This document shows, piece after piece, positions 1 through 5,692 of a stretch of 6,468 nucleotides of DNA. Numbering within the stretch: the first letter of the stretch is position 1; each line of letters opens with the position of its first letter. Under the pieces are notes generated by a model. The model made no database searches, was not told the DNA's origin, and was given only the letters and a program-made list of their open reading frames with translations. Where the stretch lies: positions 1-6,468 of the forward strand of contig CAJOQY010000225.1 of assembly GCA_905236835.1 (NCBI GenBank). Direction: 5' to 3'. The position numbers were made by a program, and so were the translations under genes. The stretch is from an uncultured Oscillibacter sp. (GTDB taxonomy: Bacteria; Bacillota; Clostridia; Oscillospirales; Oscillospiraceae).

Positions 1-51
1 AAATTATATATAAAATTTTCGCGCGGAGAGATATGGAAGGCGGCGTTTGGC
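1..51. other. Left-edge leader of rnhB
   Basis: The first 19 bases are A/T only, like the gaps further along, and are followed by a mixed stretch before rnhB. The rnhB reading frame has no stop back to the window edge, so a start outside the window cannot be formally excluded. A GGAAGG at 35-40 lies 11 bases before the GTG at 52. A GGAGAG at 25-30 sits only two bases before an ATG at 33, but that ATG is in a different frame that closes after about 38 codons. No upstream gene can be identified here. Confidence 0.5.
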
Positions 52-741
52 GTGGATCACATGGAGCGGATCAGACGGCTGGAACGAATCAACCGGATGG
101 AATTGGAGCGGGATCTATGGTCAAAAGGGTATCGGTATATATGCGGCTGTGACGAGGCGGGCGCGGGACCGCTGGCGGGTCCGGTCTACGCGGCGGCTGT
201 GATACTGCCTCCGCCGGGTCCGGACGGCGCGCCGGAGATTCTGTCCGGTCTGGATGATTCCAAAAAATTGACGCCGAAACGCCGGGAAAATTTATATGAT
301 AAAATTACGGAAATCGCGGTGGCGTGGAATGTCGCGCGGGTGGAAGCGGAAGAGATTGACAACACGGATATTTTAAGCGCGAGTTTAAAAGCCATGCGGC
401 TTGCCATGGAGGGATTAAAAATTCCGCCTGATATGGCGTTAATCGACGGCAACCGGGATCACGGAAAATCATGTGAAATTACCGCGCCGCATTATTTGGT
501 TGTCCGTGGGGACAGTATCAGCGCGTCCATCGCGGCGGCGTCGGTGCTGGCGAAAGTCAGCCGCGACAGATTTTGTGAGGAATTGGATCAATTATATCCG
601 CAATACGGATTCTCCCGTCATAAGGGCTACGGGACGAAATATCATTATAATATGCTGGATTTATACGGCCCGTGTCCGGCGCACCGAAAGAGCTTTCTGA
701 AAAAATGGGAGGCCCGGAGAAATCTGATTTATCATATATAA
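52..741 (+). CDS. rnhB: Ribonuclease HII
   Basis: RNase HII cuts the RNA strand of RNA/DNA hybrids and incises 5' of single ribonucleotides left in DNA, acting in the cytoplasm in ribonucleotide excision repair. The 229-residue length is normal for the family. The four acidic metal-binding residues can be assigned: D34 and E35 in CDEAGAGPLAGP, D132 in LIDGNRD, and D172 in AKVSRDRF. The KGYGTK block (191-196) with Y193, the DSKKLTPKRRE block (69-79) and the GPCPAHRKSF end (206-215) are also typical. The odd point is residue 38, where Ala replaces the Arg expected in the GRG junction-recognition motif. The start is uncertain: GTG 52 has the better-placed upstream GGAAGG, while ATG 61 is three codons later and lacks a clear ribosome site. 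The assignment to RNase HII is firm; full activity is not shown. Confidence 0.95.
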   Translation: MDHMERIRRLERINRMELERDLWSKGYRYICGCDEAGAGPLAGPVYAAAVILPPPGPDGAPEILSGLDDSKKLTPKRRENLYDKITEIAVAWNVARVEAEEIDNTDILSASLKAMRLAMEGLKIPPDMALIDGNRDHGKSCEITAPHYLVVRGDSISASIAAASVLAKVSRDRFCEELDQLYPQYGFSRHKGYGTKYHYNMLDLYGPCPAHRKSFLKKWEARRNLIYHI

Positions 742-745
742 ATAT

Positions 746-767
746 ATTATTATAAAATTATTATAAA
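746..767. repeat. Exact 11-bp tandem repeat, two copies
   Basis: The unit ATTATTATAAA occurs at 746-756 and 757-767 with no mismatch. A third, interrupted copy with three extra bases begins at 768. This looks like replication slippage or local duplication in A/T-only DNA. A function is not evident. Confidence 0.8.
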
Positions 768-787
768 ATTATTATTATAAATATATA

Positions 788-811
788 ATGATATAATTTA
801 TGATATAATTT
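788..811. repeat. Exact 12-bp tandem repeat, two copies
   Basis: The unit ATGATATAATTT occurs at 788-799 and again at 800-811 with no mismatch. Each copy carries a TGATATAAT string, which matches an extended -10 promoter element. The duplication therefore also duplicates a potential promoter core. Confidence 0.85.
789..809 (+). promoter_or_regulatory. Candidate promoter with twin extended -10 boxes, before yraN
   Basis: Two strings TGATATAAT (789-797 and 801-809) match the extended -10 consensus TGnTATAAT exactly, 12 bases apart. The best -35 for the first, at the usual 17-base spacing, is TTATTA (769-774), which is poor, but extended -10 promoters depend less on a -35. Starts would fall near 804 and 816, giving leaders of roughly 40-50 bases to the yraN-like ATG at 854. 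Matches to TATAAT are expected by chance in such AT-rich DNA; the TG extension in both copies is the stronger sign. Confidence 0.5.
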
Positions 812-853
812 ATAAATTATATCAATCATAAAATTTAAAGAAAGTGATATAAA

Positions 854-1261
854 ATGGCGCGCGACGGGCGTTCTCCCGGACGGATACGGGGCGATTACGG
901 GGAAAACGCGGCGGCGGAATATTTAAAACGGCATGGATATAAAATTTTAGCGCGAAACTGGCGCTGTCGTTACGGGGAACTGGATATAATCGCGCTCGAT
1001 AGGGATATAATTTGCTTTGTGGAAGTGAAAACGCGGCGGGTAAATTTTTATTCGGGTCTGGATACGATCGGGACGCGTCCCGGCGACGCGGTGGGCTATC
1101 GGAAACGGGAAAAATTAAGACTGTCGGCGGCGTTGTGGCTGGACGCGCGGCGCGGCGAATATCCCGGACAGGATCCCCCGGCGCGCTTCGATATTGCGGA
1201 AATTTATATTTTCCCGGATGATTCCGCTAAGATCAAATATATCAAAAACGCGTTTGAGTGA
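854..1261 (+). CDS. yraN: YraN-family (UPF0102) nuclease-fold protein
   Basis: This 135-residue protein has the UPF0102/YraN pattern: an N-terminal helix block with [20 protein letters not shown] (13-32), then [14 protein letters not shown] (34-47), then FVEVKTRR (55-62), and the closing FDIAEIY and IKNAFE. The family has a restriction-endonuclease-like PD-(D/E)XK fold; D44, E57 and K59 would be the active-site set. The exact role is not established; a part in DNA processing or repair is inferred from the fold and from its frequent position beside rnhB, which holds here. At 135 residues it is slightly longer than the usual 115-130, with the extra length in the middle (about 67-80) rather than a truncation. 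The ATG at 854 is preceded by a weak ribosome site (AAAGTGAT). Confidence 0.88.
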   Translation: MARDGRSPGRIRGDYGENAAAEYLKRHGYKILARNWRCRYGELDIIALDRDIICFVEVKTRRVNFYSGLDTIGTRPGDAVGYRKREKLRLSAALWLDARRGEYPGQDPPARFDIAEIYIFPDDSAKIKYIKNAFE

Positions 1262-1280
1262 TTAATTATAATATTATAAA

Positions 1281-1308
1281 ATTAAATATAAAATATTAAA
1301 TATAAAAT
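1281..1308. repeat. Exact 14-bp tandem repeat, two copies
   Basis: The unit ATTAAATATAAAAT occurs at 1281-1294 and at 1295-1308 with no mismatch, ending 11 bases before the thrC start region. It is the third exact tandem duplication in an A/T-only gap in this window. Confidence 0.85.
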
Positions 1309-1310
1309 GC

Positions 1311-1315
1311 GGGGG
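1311..1315 (+). promoter_or_regulatory. Ribosome site deciding the thrC start
   Basis: GGGGG at 1311-1315 is the only purine-rich run before thrC. It is 4 bases from ATG 1320 and 7 bases from the adjacent ATG 1323. The second spacing is closer to normal, so translation may begin at 1323, which removes one Met from the protein. Confidence 0.45.
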
Positions 1316-1319
1316 CTGG

Positions 1320-2810
1320 ATGATGAGATATTTAAGCACGCGGGATAAAAACGTGAGTTTAAGCGGCGCGGAAGCGATCGCCATGGGGCTGTCCAGAGAC
1401 GGCGGATTATTGACCCCGGAAATGATTCCGGAGATTGACGAAAAATTTTTGCTGGCTTTATCTGGGTTGAGCTATCCGGAACGCGCCGCGAAAGTGATGG
1501 CGTTATATTTAACGGATTACACGGAAGATGAATTATTGAATTTCGCGCGGGAAGCGTATGGCCCGGACGGATTTGACGATACCAGAGCCGCGCCCGCGCG
1601 GGAAGTGGATAAAAATTTATATTGTCTGGAATTATGGCACGGACCGACATCGGCCTTTAAAGATATGGCCCTGCAAATGCTGCCAAGATTATTATCCGCC
1701 GCGCTGAAAAAAACCGGGGAATCCCGGACGGCGTGTATCTTAGTGGCGACATCCGGCGATACCGGCAAAGCCGCGATGGAAGGCTTCGCCGACGTGGATC
1801 AGACGAAAATATTCGTGTTTTATCCAAAAGACGGCGTATCGAAAATACAGGAATTACAGATGGTCACGCAGGCGGGACAAAATGTCGGCGTATGCGCCGT
1901 GAAAGGCAATTTCGACGACGCGCAGACAGGCGTGAAACAAATTTTTTCGGATGTGAATATCCGGGAGATTTTAAACAAACGCGGCTATTTTCTCTCGTCG
2001 GCGAATTCGATTAACTGGGGAAGAATCCTGCCGCAATTGGTATATTATTTCTCGGCGTATTGCGATTTATTACGGGAAAATAAAATCAAAATCGGCGAAA
2101 AAATCAATATCTGCGTGCCGACGGGAAATTTTGGCGATATTCTGGCGGCGTGGTACGCCAAACAAATGGGACTGCCGGTCGGGAAATTAATTTGCGCGTC
2201 GAACCGCAACGACGTTTTGACGGAGTTTATCAAAACGGGCGTATATAACCGCGACCGGGAATTTTATACCACCATGTCGCCGTCGATGGATATTTTAATT
2301 TCTTCTAATTTAGAGAGATTATTATATCATTTATCCGGGGAAAATGATATGGAAGTCCGGGCGTATATGCGGGAACTGTCGGAATCCGGAAAATATGAGA
2401 TTCAAAAAGATTTAAAATCAAAATTACAGGCGGAATTCTGGGGCGGATACTGCGACGAAGCCGGGACAAGTCAGACAATCGGGGATTACTGGAAAAAATA
2501 TCATTATTTAATCGACACGCATACGGCGGTGGCGGCGAATGTACTGGAACAATACCGCGAGGCGACGGGAGATGATCATATAGCCGTATTCGCGTCCACG
2601 GCGTCGCCGTATAAATTCTGCGGGTCCGTGTTAAACGCGATTGGCGAAAATCCCGATGGGGACGGCGTGGAATTATTGGAAAAATTATATCAGGTCAGCG
2701 GCGTGAAAATCCCGGCTCGTCTGGCGGATTTGAAAAACAAAACGCGGCGTTTTGATCTGACGGCGGAAAAAAGCGATATGGACAAAATTGTTCTGGATTT
2801 TCTGAAATAA
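1320..2810 (+). CDS. thrC: Threonine synthase
   Basis: Threonine synthase converts O-phospho-L-homoserine and water to L-threonine and phosphate with pyridoxal phosphate, the last step of threonine synthesis, in the cytoplasm. The 496-residue length fits the long form. Landmarks are the N-terminal MRYLSTRDK and GLSRDGGLLTPE (23-34), the cofactor lysine K114 in HGPTSAFKDMALQ, and the phosphate-binding loop SGDTGKA (144-150). Further matches are KDGVSKIQELQM (169-180), the VPTGNFGDILAA block and the SPSMDILISSNLERL block. The reading frame is intact. The start is ATG 1320 or, by ribosome-site spacing, ATG 1323. No homoserine kinase or homoserine dehydrogenase gene is next to it in the window. 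The phosphoesterase gene begins 35 bases after the stop, so the two are probably co-transcribed. Leucine is encoded by TTA in 28 of 52 cases, much more than in tig. Confidence 0.96.
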   Translation: MMRYLSTRDKNVSLSGAEAIAMGLSRDGGLLTPEMIPEIDEKFLLALSGLSYPERAAKVMALYLTDYTEDELLNFAREAYGPDGFDDTRAAPAREVDKNLYCLELWHGPTSAFKDMALQMLPRLLSAALKKTGESRTACILVATSGDTGKAAMEGFADVDQTKIFVFYPKDGVSKIQELQMVTQAGQNVGVCAVKGNFDDAQTGVKQIFSDVNIREILNKRGYFLSSANSINWGRILPQLVYYFSAYCDLLRENKIKIGEKINICVPTGNFGDILAAWYAKQMGLPVGKLICASNRNDVLTEFIKTGVYNRDREFYTTMSPSMDILISSNLERLLYHLSGENDMEVRAYMRELSESGKYEIQKDLKSKLQAEFWGGYCDEAGTSQTIGDYWKKYHYLIDTHTAVAANVLEQYREATGDDHIAVFASTASPYKFCGSVLNAIGENPDGDGVELLEKLYQVSGVKIPARLADLKNKTRRFDLTAEKSDMDKIVLDFLK

Positions 2811-2845
2811 TCCGGAATGGATTGATACGGAAAGGGTGACAGGCA

Positions 2846-3529
2846 ATGGCCCTTTACGCGATAGGGGATTTGCATCTGTCCCTTGGCGTAAAAAATAAAT
2901 CCATGGAGATTTTCGGCCCGGCGTGGGAAAATTATGTGGATCGCGTCGGATACGCGCTGGATGATTTCACGGCGGATGATGTTTTAATCTTAGACGGCGA
3001 TCTTTCATGGGGCATGACGCTGCAACAGGCGGAAGCGGATTTTAGATTTTTAAATCAATTTCCCTGTCAGAAATGGCTGGTCAAAGGCAATCATGATTAC
3101 TGGTGGAATACGGTCTCGAAAATGCGGGCGTTTTTTGATGAAAAAGGATTTGAAAATTTTGATTTTATCCATAATAACTGCGCGTTTTATGAAAATTACG
3201 CCCTGTGCGGGACAAGAGGCTGGTTTTTAGAGGAGGATCCGCGCAATATCAAAGTATTGAACCGCGAGATACAAAGGCTGGATACGTCATGCAAGGCCGC
3301 CGGGGAGCGTGATATTATATGCTTTCTGCATTATCCGCCGTTATATCAGGGTTATTCTTGTAAAGAAATTCTGGATAAATTGCGGGAATATCATGTGAAA
3401 AAATGCTTTTACGGACATCTGCACGGGCCGTCGATTCAGCGGCGTCTGGAAGGCGTGATTGACGGGATTGATTTTGCGTTGATTTCCGCGGATTATTTGC
3501 GCTTTGTTCCGAAAAAAATTTGTGATTAA
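2846..3529 (+). CDS. Calcineurin-type metallophosphoesterase
   Basis: This 227-residue protein carries the full metal-binding set of the calcineurin-like phosphoesterase superfamily. D8 and H10 are in IGDLHLS, D52 in LDGDLSWG, N82-H83-D84 in KGNHDYWW, H162 in FLHYPP, and H191 and H193 in YGHLHG. These residues bind two metal ions and hydrolyse a phosphomono- or phosphodiester. No signal peptide or membrane segment is seen, so it should be cytoplasmic. The layout resembles the small bacterial group related to Chlamydia CT488 (from memory, not checked), whose substrate I do not know. AAAGGGTGA at 2831-2839 is a good ribosome site six bases before ATG 2846. It follows thrC closely and precedes tig by 155 bases; whether it serves threonine metabolism, nucleotide turnover or something else cannot be read from sequence. 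Confidence 0.9.
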   Translation: MALYAIGDLHLSLGVKNKSMEIFGPAWENYVDRVGYALDDFTADDVLILDGDLSWGMTLQQAEADFRFLNQFPCQKWLVKGNHDYWWNTVSKMRAFFDEKGFENFDFIHNNCAFYENYALCGTRGWFLEEDPRNIKVLNREIQRLDTSCKAAGERDIICFLHYPPLYQGYSCKEILDKLREYHVKKCFYGHLHGPSIQRRLEGVIDGIDFALISADYLRFVPKKICD

Positions 3530-3548
3530 AAGAAAAAAGACTGGTAAT

Positions 3549-3575
3549 TTGAAAAGCAATCTGTTAAAATATAAT
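3549..3575 (+). promoter_or_regulatory. Candidate sigma-A promoter for tig
   Basis: TTGAAA (3549-3554) matches the -35 consensus at five of six bases, and TATAAT (3570-3575) is a perfect -10. The 15-base spacing is shorter than the preferred 17, which weakens the call. A start near 3582 would give a leader of about 100 bases and would place the first copy of the direct repeat over the transcription start. It would drive tig, possibly with clpP and clpX. Confidence 0.4.
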
Positions 3576-3620
3576 TTTAGCTGATATTGGATAATATTTT
3601 CATATTTGGCTGATATTGGA
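3576..3620. repeat. 16-bp direct repeat (one mismatch), two copies
   Basis: TTTAGCTGATATTGGA (3576-3591) and TTTGGCTGATATTGGA (3605-3620) differ at one base and start 29 bases apart. The core GCTGATATTGGA is identical in both. They lie just downstream of the candidate tig -10 box, where an operator could sit. The core does not match the CIRCE or CtsR operators known for heat-shock genes of Bacillota. It could equally be a chance local duplication. Confidence 0.6.
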
Positions 3621-3633
3621 AGCGTATTGACAG

Positions 3634-3653
3634 GATCGCGCCCCGGCGTGATC
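3634..3653 (+). promoter_or_regulatory. Stem-loop in the tig leader
   Basis: GATCGCGCC (3634-3642) can pair with GGCGTGATC (3645-3653) with one G-T wobble. After opening the closing pair this gives an eight-pair stem with a four-base loop. It ends 15 bases before the AAGGAG ribosome site. No U-run follows, so it is not an intrinsic terminator. It may protect the message, affect translation, or act as a palindromic DNA site; function is inference only. Confidence 0.45.
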
Positions 3654-3684
3654 GGAAAGAAAATCAAAAAGGAGATTTTAATTT

Positions 3685-4986
3685 ATGCGTGTAAAAAGCT
3701 GTGAGAAAACAGAAAAAAGCCGGGTAATTTTAACAGTGGAAGTCGGCGCGGAGGAATTTGAGAAGGCGTTGGAAAAGGCGTATCAGAAAATGCGTCGAAG
3801 TATTCGGGTACATGGCTTCCGCCCAGGACGGGTCCCACGGAAAATTGTGGAATCCATGTACGGCGTGGAGGTATTCTTTGAGGAGGCTGTCAACGCCGCT
3901 TTGCCGGACGCTTACGAAGCGGCTGTGAAAGAACAGAATCTGCGGGTCGTCGGGAATCCCGAAGTTGACACGGAGGGCGAAATCACGCGGGAAGGGTTTG
4001 TATTCAAGGCCACGATTCCGGTTTATCCGGAAGTGACGCTCGGGCAGTATAAAAACCTGTCCGCGCCGAAAGTGGAAATCCCCGTCACGGAAGAGGATGT
4101 GGACCGGGAGATTCAACGCCTGTCTGACCGGAATACGCGTCTGGTAAGCGTGGACCGGGAGGCCCGTGAAGGCGATACGGTCGTGATAGATTTCGAGGGC
4201 TTTCTGGACGGCGTCCCGTTTGAGGGCGGAAAGAGCGAAAATTACAGTCTGGAATTGGGATCGGGAAATTTTATCCCCGGGTTTGAGGATCAGTTGATCG
4301 GCGCGAAAGCGGGCGACGAACGGGAAGTGAACGTGACGTTCCCGGAGAATTACGCGAAAGATTTATCCGGCAAAGCCGCGGTATTTCAGGTAAAAATTCA
4401 CGAGGTCAAAGAAAAGGACGTGCCGGAGATTGACGACGAATTCGCCAAGGACGTTTCGGAATTTGACACGCTGGAAGAACTGCGGGCGGATTTGAAACAA
4501 AAGCTGATCGACGAGCGGGAACGCGTATCCCGCCGGGAATTTGAGGACGCTTTGATGGATCAGGTAGCCGATGGGATTACCGTGGAAATCCCGGAGATTA
4601 TGATCGAACGGCAGGCGCGGCAGTTTATCGAAAATATCAAAGCGCAGGTCTATCAGCAGGGAATCGGATATGAACAGTATTTAAAAATGACGAACACCAG
4701 CGAGGAAAAATTACTCGCGGACGCGCGGGAGCCTTCGGAAAAACAGGTGCGCATGGATCTGGCCGTGACGGCGATTATCGACGCGGAAAAACTGGAAGCC
4801 ACGGAAGATGATATAGAAGAAGAATATAAAAAACTGGCGGAGCAGTCCGCCATGGATGTGGAATCGCTCAAAAAATATGTGAATCATGATCAGATCCGGG
4901 ATCAGGTTCTGACGCGGAAAGCCATTGCCGTCGTGACCGACAGCGCGACCGCGACCGCGCCGGAAACGGCGAATCCGGAGGCTTAA
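3685..4986 (+). CDS. tig: Trigger factor (ribosome-associated chaperone and prolyl isomerase)
   Basis: Trigger factor binds at the ribosome exit tunnel and helps nascent chains fold. The 433-residue protein has the usual three parts. The N-terminal ribosome-binding domain has the signature GFRPGRVP at 44-51. The FKBP-type peptidyl-prolyl isomerase domain spans about 160-243, with VVIDFEGFLDG (166-176) and GSGNFIPGFEDQLIGAKAG (192-210). The C-terminal helical chaperone domain follows from about 250. The signature differs from the E. coli GFRKGK by Pro and Arg in place of the two Lys. The last residues (420-433) are a low-complexity Ala/Thr/Pro/Glu tail, beyond the usual end. AAGGAG ten bases upstream supports ATG 3685. 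It stands before clpP and clpX, the common order in Bacillota. TTA is used for 4 of 26 leucines. Confidence 0.97.
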   Translation: MRVKSCEKTEKSRVILTVEVGAEEFEKALEKAYQKMRRSIRVHGFRPGRVPRKIVESMYGVEVFFEEAVNAALPDAYEAAVKEQNLRVVGNPEVDTEGEITREGFVFKATIPVYPEVTLGQYKNLSAPKVEIPVTEEDVDREIQRLSDRNTRLVSVDREAREGDTVVIDFEGFLDGVPFEGGKSENYSLELGSGNFIPGFEDQLIGAKAGDEREVNVTFPENYAKDLSGKAAVFQVKIHEVKEKDVPEIDDEFAKDVSEFDTLEELRADLKQKLIDERERVSRREFEDALMDQVADGITVEIPEIMIERQARQFIENIKAQVYQQGIGYEQYLKMTNTSEEKLLADAREPSEKQVRMDLAVTAIIDAEKLEATEDDIEEEYKKLAEQSAMDVESLKKYVNHDQIRDQVLTRKAIAVVTDSATATAPETANPEA

Positions 4987-4999
4987 TCGCCTGAGCGTA

Positions 5000-5021
5000 T
5001 AAAAATATAAATATATTTTTA
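5000..5021. repeat. Perfect A/T palindrome, 10-bp arms
   Basis: TAAAAATATA (5000-5009) and its exact reverse complement (5012-5021) flank two A bases. A second, smaller one has arms 5026-5032 and 5036-5042. RNA hairpins built only of A-U pairs are weak, so a terminator role is doubtful, although the first arm ends in five T. Such palindromes are also expected at some rate in A/T-only DNA. Confidence 0.5.
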
Positions 5022-5054
5022 ATATAATATATTTAATATATTGAAATCTCGCGT

Positions 5055-5059
5055 GGAGG
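5055..5059 (+). promoter_or_regulatory. Ribosome site deciding the clpP start
   Basis: GGAGG at 5055-5059 is nine bases before ATG 5069 and six before an in-frame TTG at 5066. Both spacings work; ATG is preferred as the stronger start codon, and it gives the numbering that places the catalytic residues at the usual 98, 123 and 172. Confidence 0.75.
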
Positions 5060-5068
5060 TATTTTTTG

Positions 5069-5671
5069 ATGGAACTGGTGCCGTATGTAGTGGAACAGAC
5101 CAGCCGGGGAGAGCGGTCTTATGATATTTTCTCCCGCCTGCTGAATGACCGGATTATATTTTTGGGCAATCAGGTAACGGAAAACACGGCCAGTCTGGTT
5201 GTGGCCCAGCTGTTATATCTGGAAGCGCAGGATCCGGATAAAGATATACAGCTTTATATTAACAGCCCCGGCGGTTCCGTCACGGACGGAATGGCGATTT
5301 ATGACACGATGCAATATGTCAAATGCGACGTGTCGACAATCTGCGTGGGACTGGCGGCGAGCATGGGCGCGTTTTTACTGGCCGCCGGGACAAAGGGCAA
5401 GCGTATCGCCCTGCCCAACGCGGAAATCATGATTCACCAGCCGTCAGCCGGAACGCAAGGACAGATTACGGATATGGCGATTCATTTGAAGCGTCTGGAA
5501 ACGATTAAAAAGCGCATGAATGAAATCCTCGCCGCCAATACGGGAAAATCTCTGGAAGAAGTGACGGCGGCTTGTGAGCGCGATAATTTCATGAGCGCGG
5601 AAGAGGCCCTGAATTTCGGGCTGATTGATAAAATTATCACAGCGAAAAACAAACTGGACAAACAGGATTAA
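5069..5671 (+). CDS. clpP: ATP-dependent Clp protease proteolytic subunit
   Basis: ClpP is the serine peptidase that forms the two-ring, 14-subunit chamber into which ClpX (or ClpC) feeds unfolded proteins. The 200-residue protein has the full catalytic triad: S98 in [10 protein letters not shown]123 in IMIHQP, and D172 in ERDNF. The N-terminal [23 protein letters not shown] segment, whose first residues line the axial pore, and the [18 protein letters not shown] block (64-81) are typical, as is the C-terminal [14 protein letters not shown]. The handle-helix region after the QGQ motif reads [20 protein letters not shown], somewhat different from the commoner QATEIEI type. I chose ATG 5069 over the TTG just upstream. 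clpX begins 18 bases after the stop, in the same reading frame, so the two are co-transcribed and likely made together. Confidence 0.97.
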   Translation: MELVPYVVEQTSRGERSYDIFSRLLNDRIIFLGNQVTENTASLVVAQLLYLEAQDPDKDIQLYINSPGGSVTDGMAIYDTMQYVKCDVSTICVGLAASMGAFLLAAGTKGKRIALPNAEIMIHQPSAGTQGQITDMAIHLKRLETIKKRMNEILAANTGKSLEEVTAACERDNFMSAEEALNFGLIDKIITAKNKLDKQD

Positions 5672-5682
5672 TACGGCGTAGC

Positions 5683-5692
5683 GAGGACGGTG
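5683..5692 (+). promoter_or_regulatory. Close-set ribosome site and GTG start of clpX
   Basis: GAGGA at 5683-5687 lies only two bases before GTG 5690, unusually close. Between the clpP stop (5669-5671) and this GTG there is no other start codon in the frame, and the next ATG lies inside the zinc-finger region. GTG 5690 is therefore the only start that keeps the whole protein. Reinitiation after clpP would fit the short gap. Confidence 0.65.

Larger units (their letters stand above)
742..853. other. AT-only intergenic gap with tandem repeats
   Basis: The 112-base gap between rnhB and the yraN-like gene contains only a handful of G or C bases. From 734 (inside the rnhB end) to 789 there are 56 A/T bases in a row. 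It holds two exact tandem duplications and two TATAAT boxes, listed separately. No GC-rich terminator hairpin is visible after rnhB. The yraN ribosome site is weak: AAAGTGAT at 841-848, resembling AAGGTGAT with one change, five bases before ATG 854. Confidence 0.8.
1262..1319. other. AT-only gap before thrC
   Basis: After the yraN stop, 1261-1308 is 48 A/T bases in a row, followed by a short G-rich ribosome site. It contains an exact 14-bp tandem repeat, listed separately. A TATAAT at 1267-1272 is present, but the position 17 bases upstream (1244-1249) shows no -35, so I do not call a promoter. No terminator hairpin is visible. Confidence 0.75.
3530..3684. other. Leader region of tig
   Basis: This 155-base gap separates the phosphoesterase from tig. 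In order it holds an A-rich stretch, a TTGAAA/TATAAT pair, a 16-bp direct repeat, a GC-rich stem-loop, and the AAGGAG ribosome site (3669-3674) ten bases before ATG 3685. No clear terminator for the upstream unit is visible. Unlike the other large gaps it is not A/T-only. Confidence 0.7.
4987..5068. other. AT-only gap between tig and clpP
   Basis: Bases 4998-5042 are 45 A/T bases in a row. The string TTTAATATA occurs twice (5018-5026, 5032-5040), and two A/T palindromes are present. A TATAAT at 5023-5028 has no recognisable -35 (TAAAAA at 5000-5005), so I cannot say whether clpP has its own promoter. No CIRCE- or CtsR-like operator is seen. The clpP ribosome site ends the gap. Confidence 0.7.

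Noticed and set aside
33..149. ATG at 33 after GGAGAG, opening a short frame of about 38 codons
   Set aside because: The frame differs from rnhB, the spacing of two bases is too short for a ribosome site, and the peptide has no recognisable feature.
1282..1650. A 122-codon open frame on the minus strand over the thrC start
   Set aside because: It overlaps the well-supported thrC N-terminus and its 3' end lies in A/T-only DNA; no motif supports it.
3627..3655. Perfect TTGACA (3627-3632) as a second tig -35 box
   Set aside because: At 17-base spacing the -10 position reads GATCGG, which is no -10 box, and it falls within the stem-loop.
5000..5042. Intrinsic terminator between tig and clpP
   Set aside because: The palindromes consist only of A and T, so an RNA stem would be too weak; no GC stem followed by a U-run is present.
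3530..5068. CIRCE or CtsR heat-shock operators before tig or clpP
   Set aside because: Neither the TTAGCACTC inverted repeat nor the GGTCAAA-type direct repeat could be found by eye in either leader.
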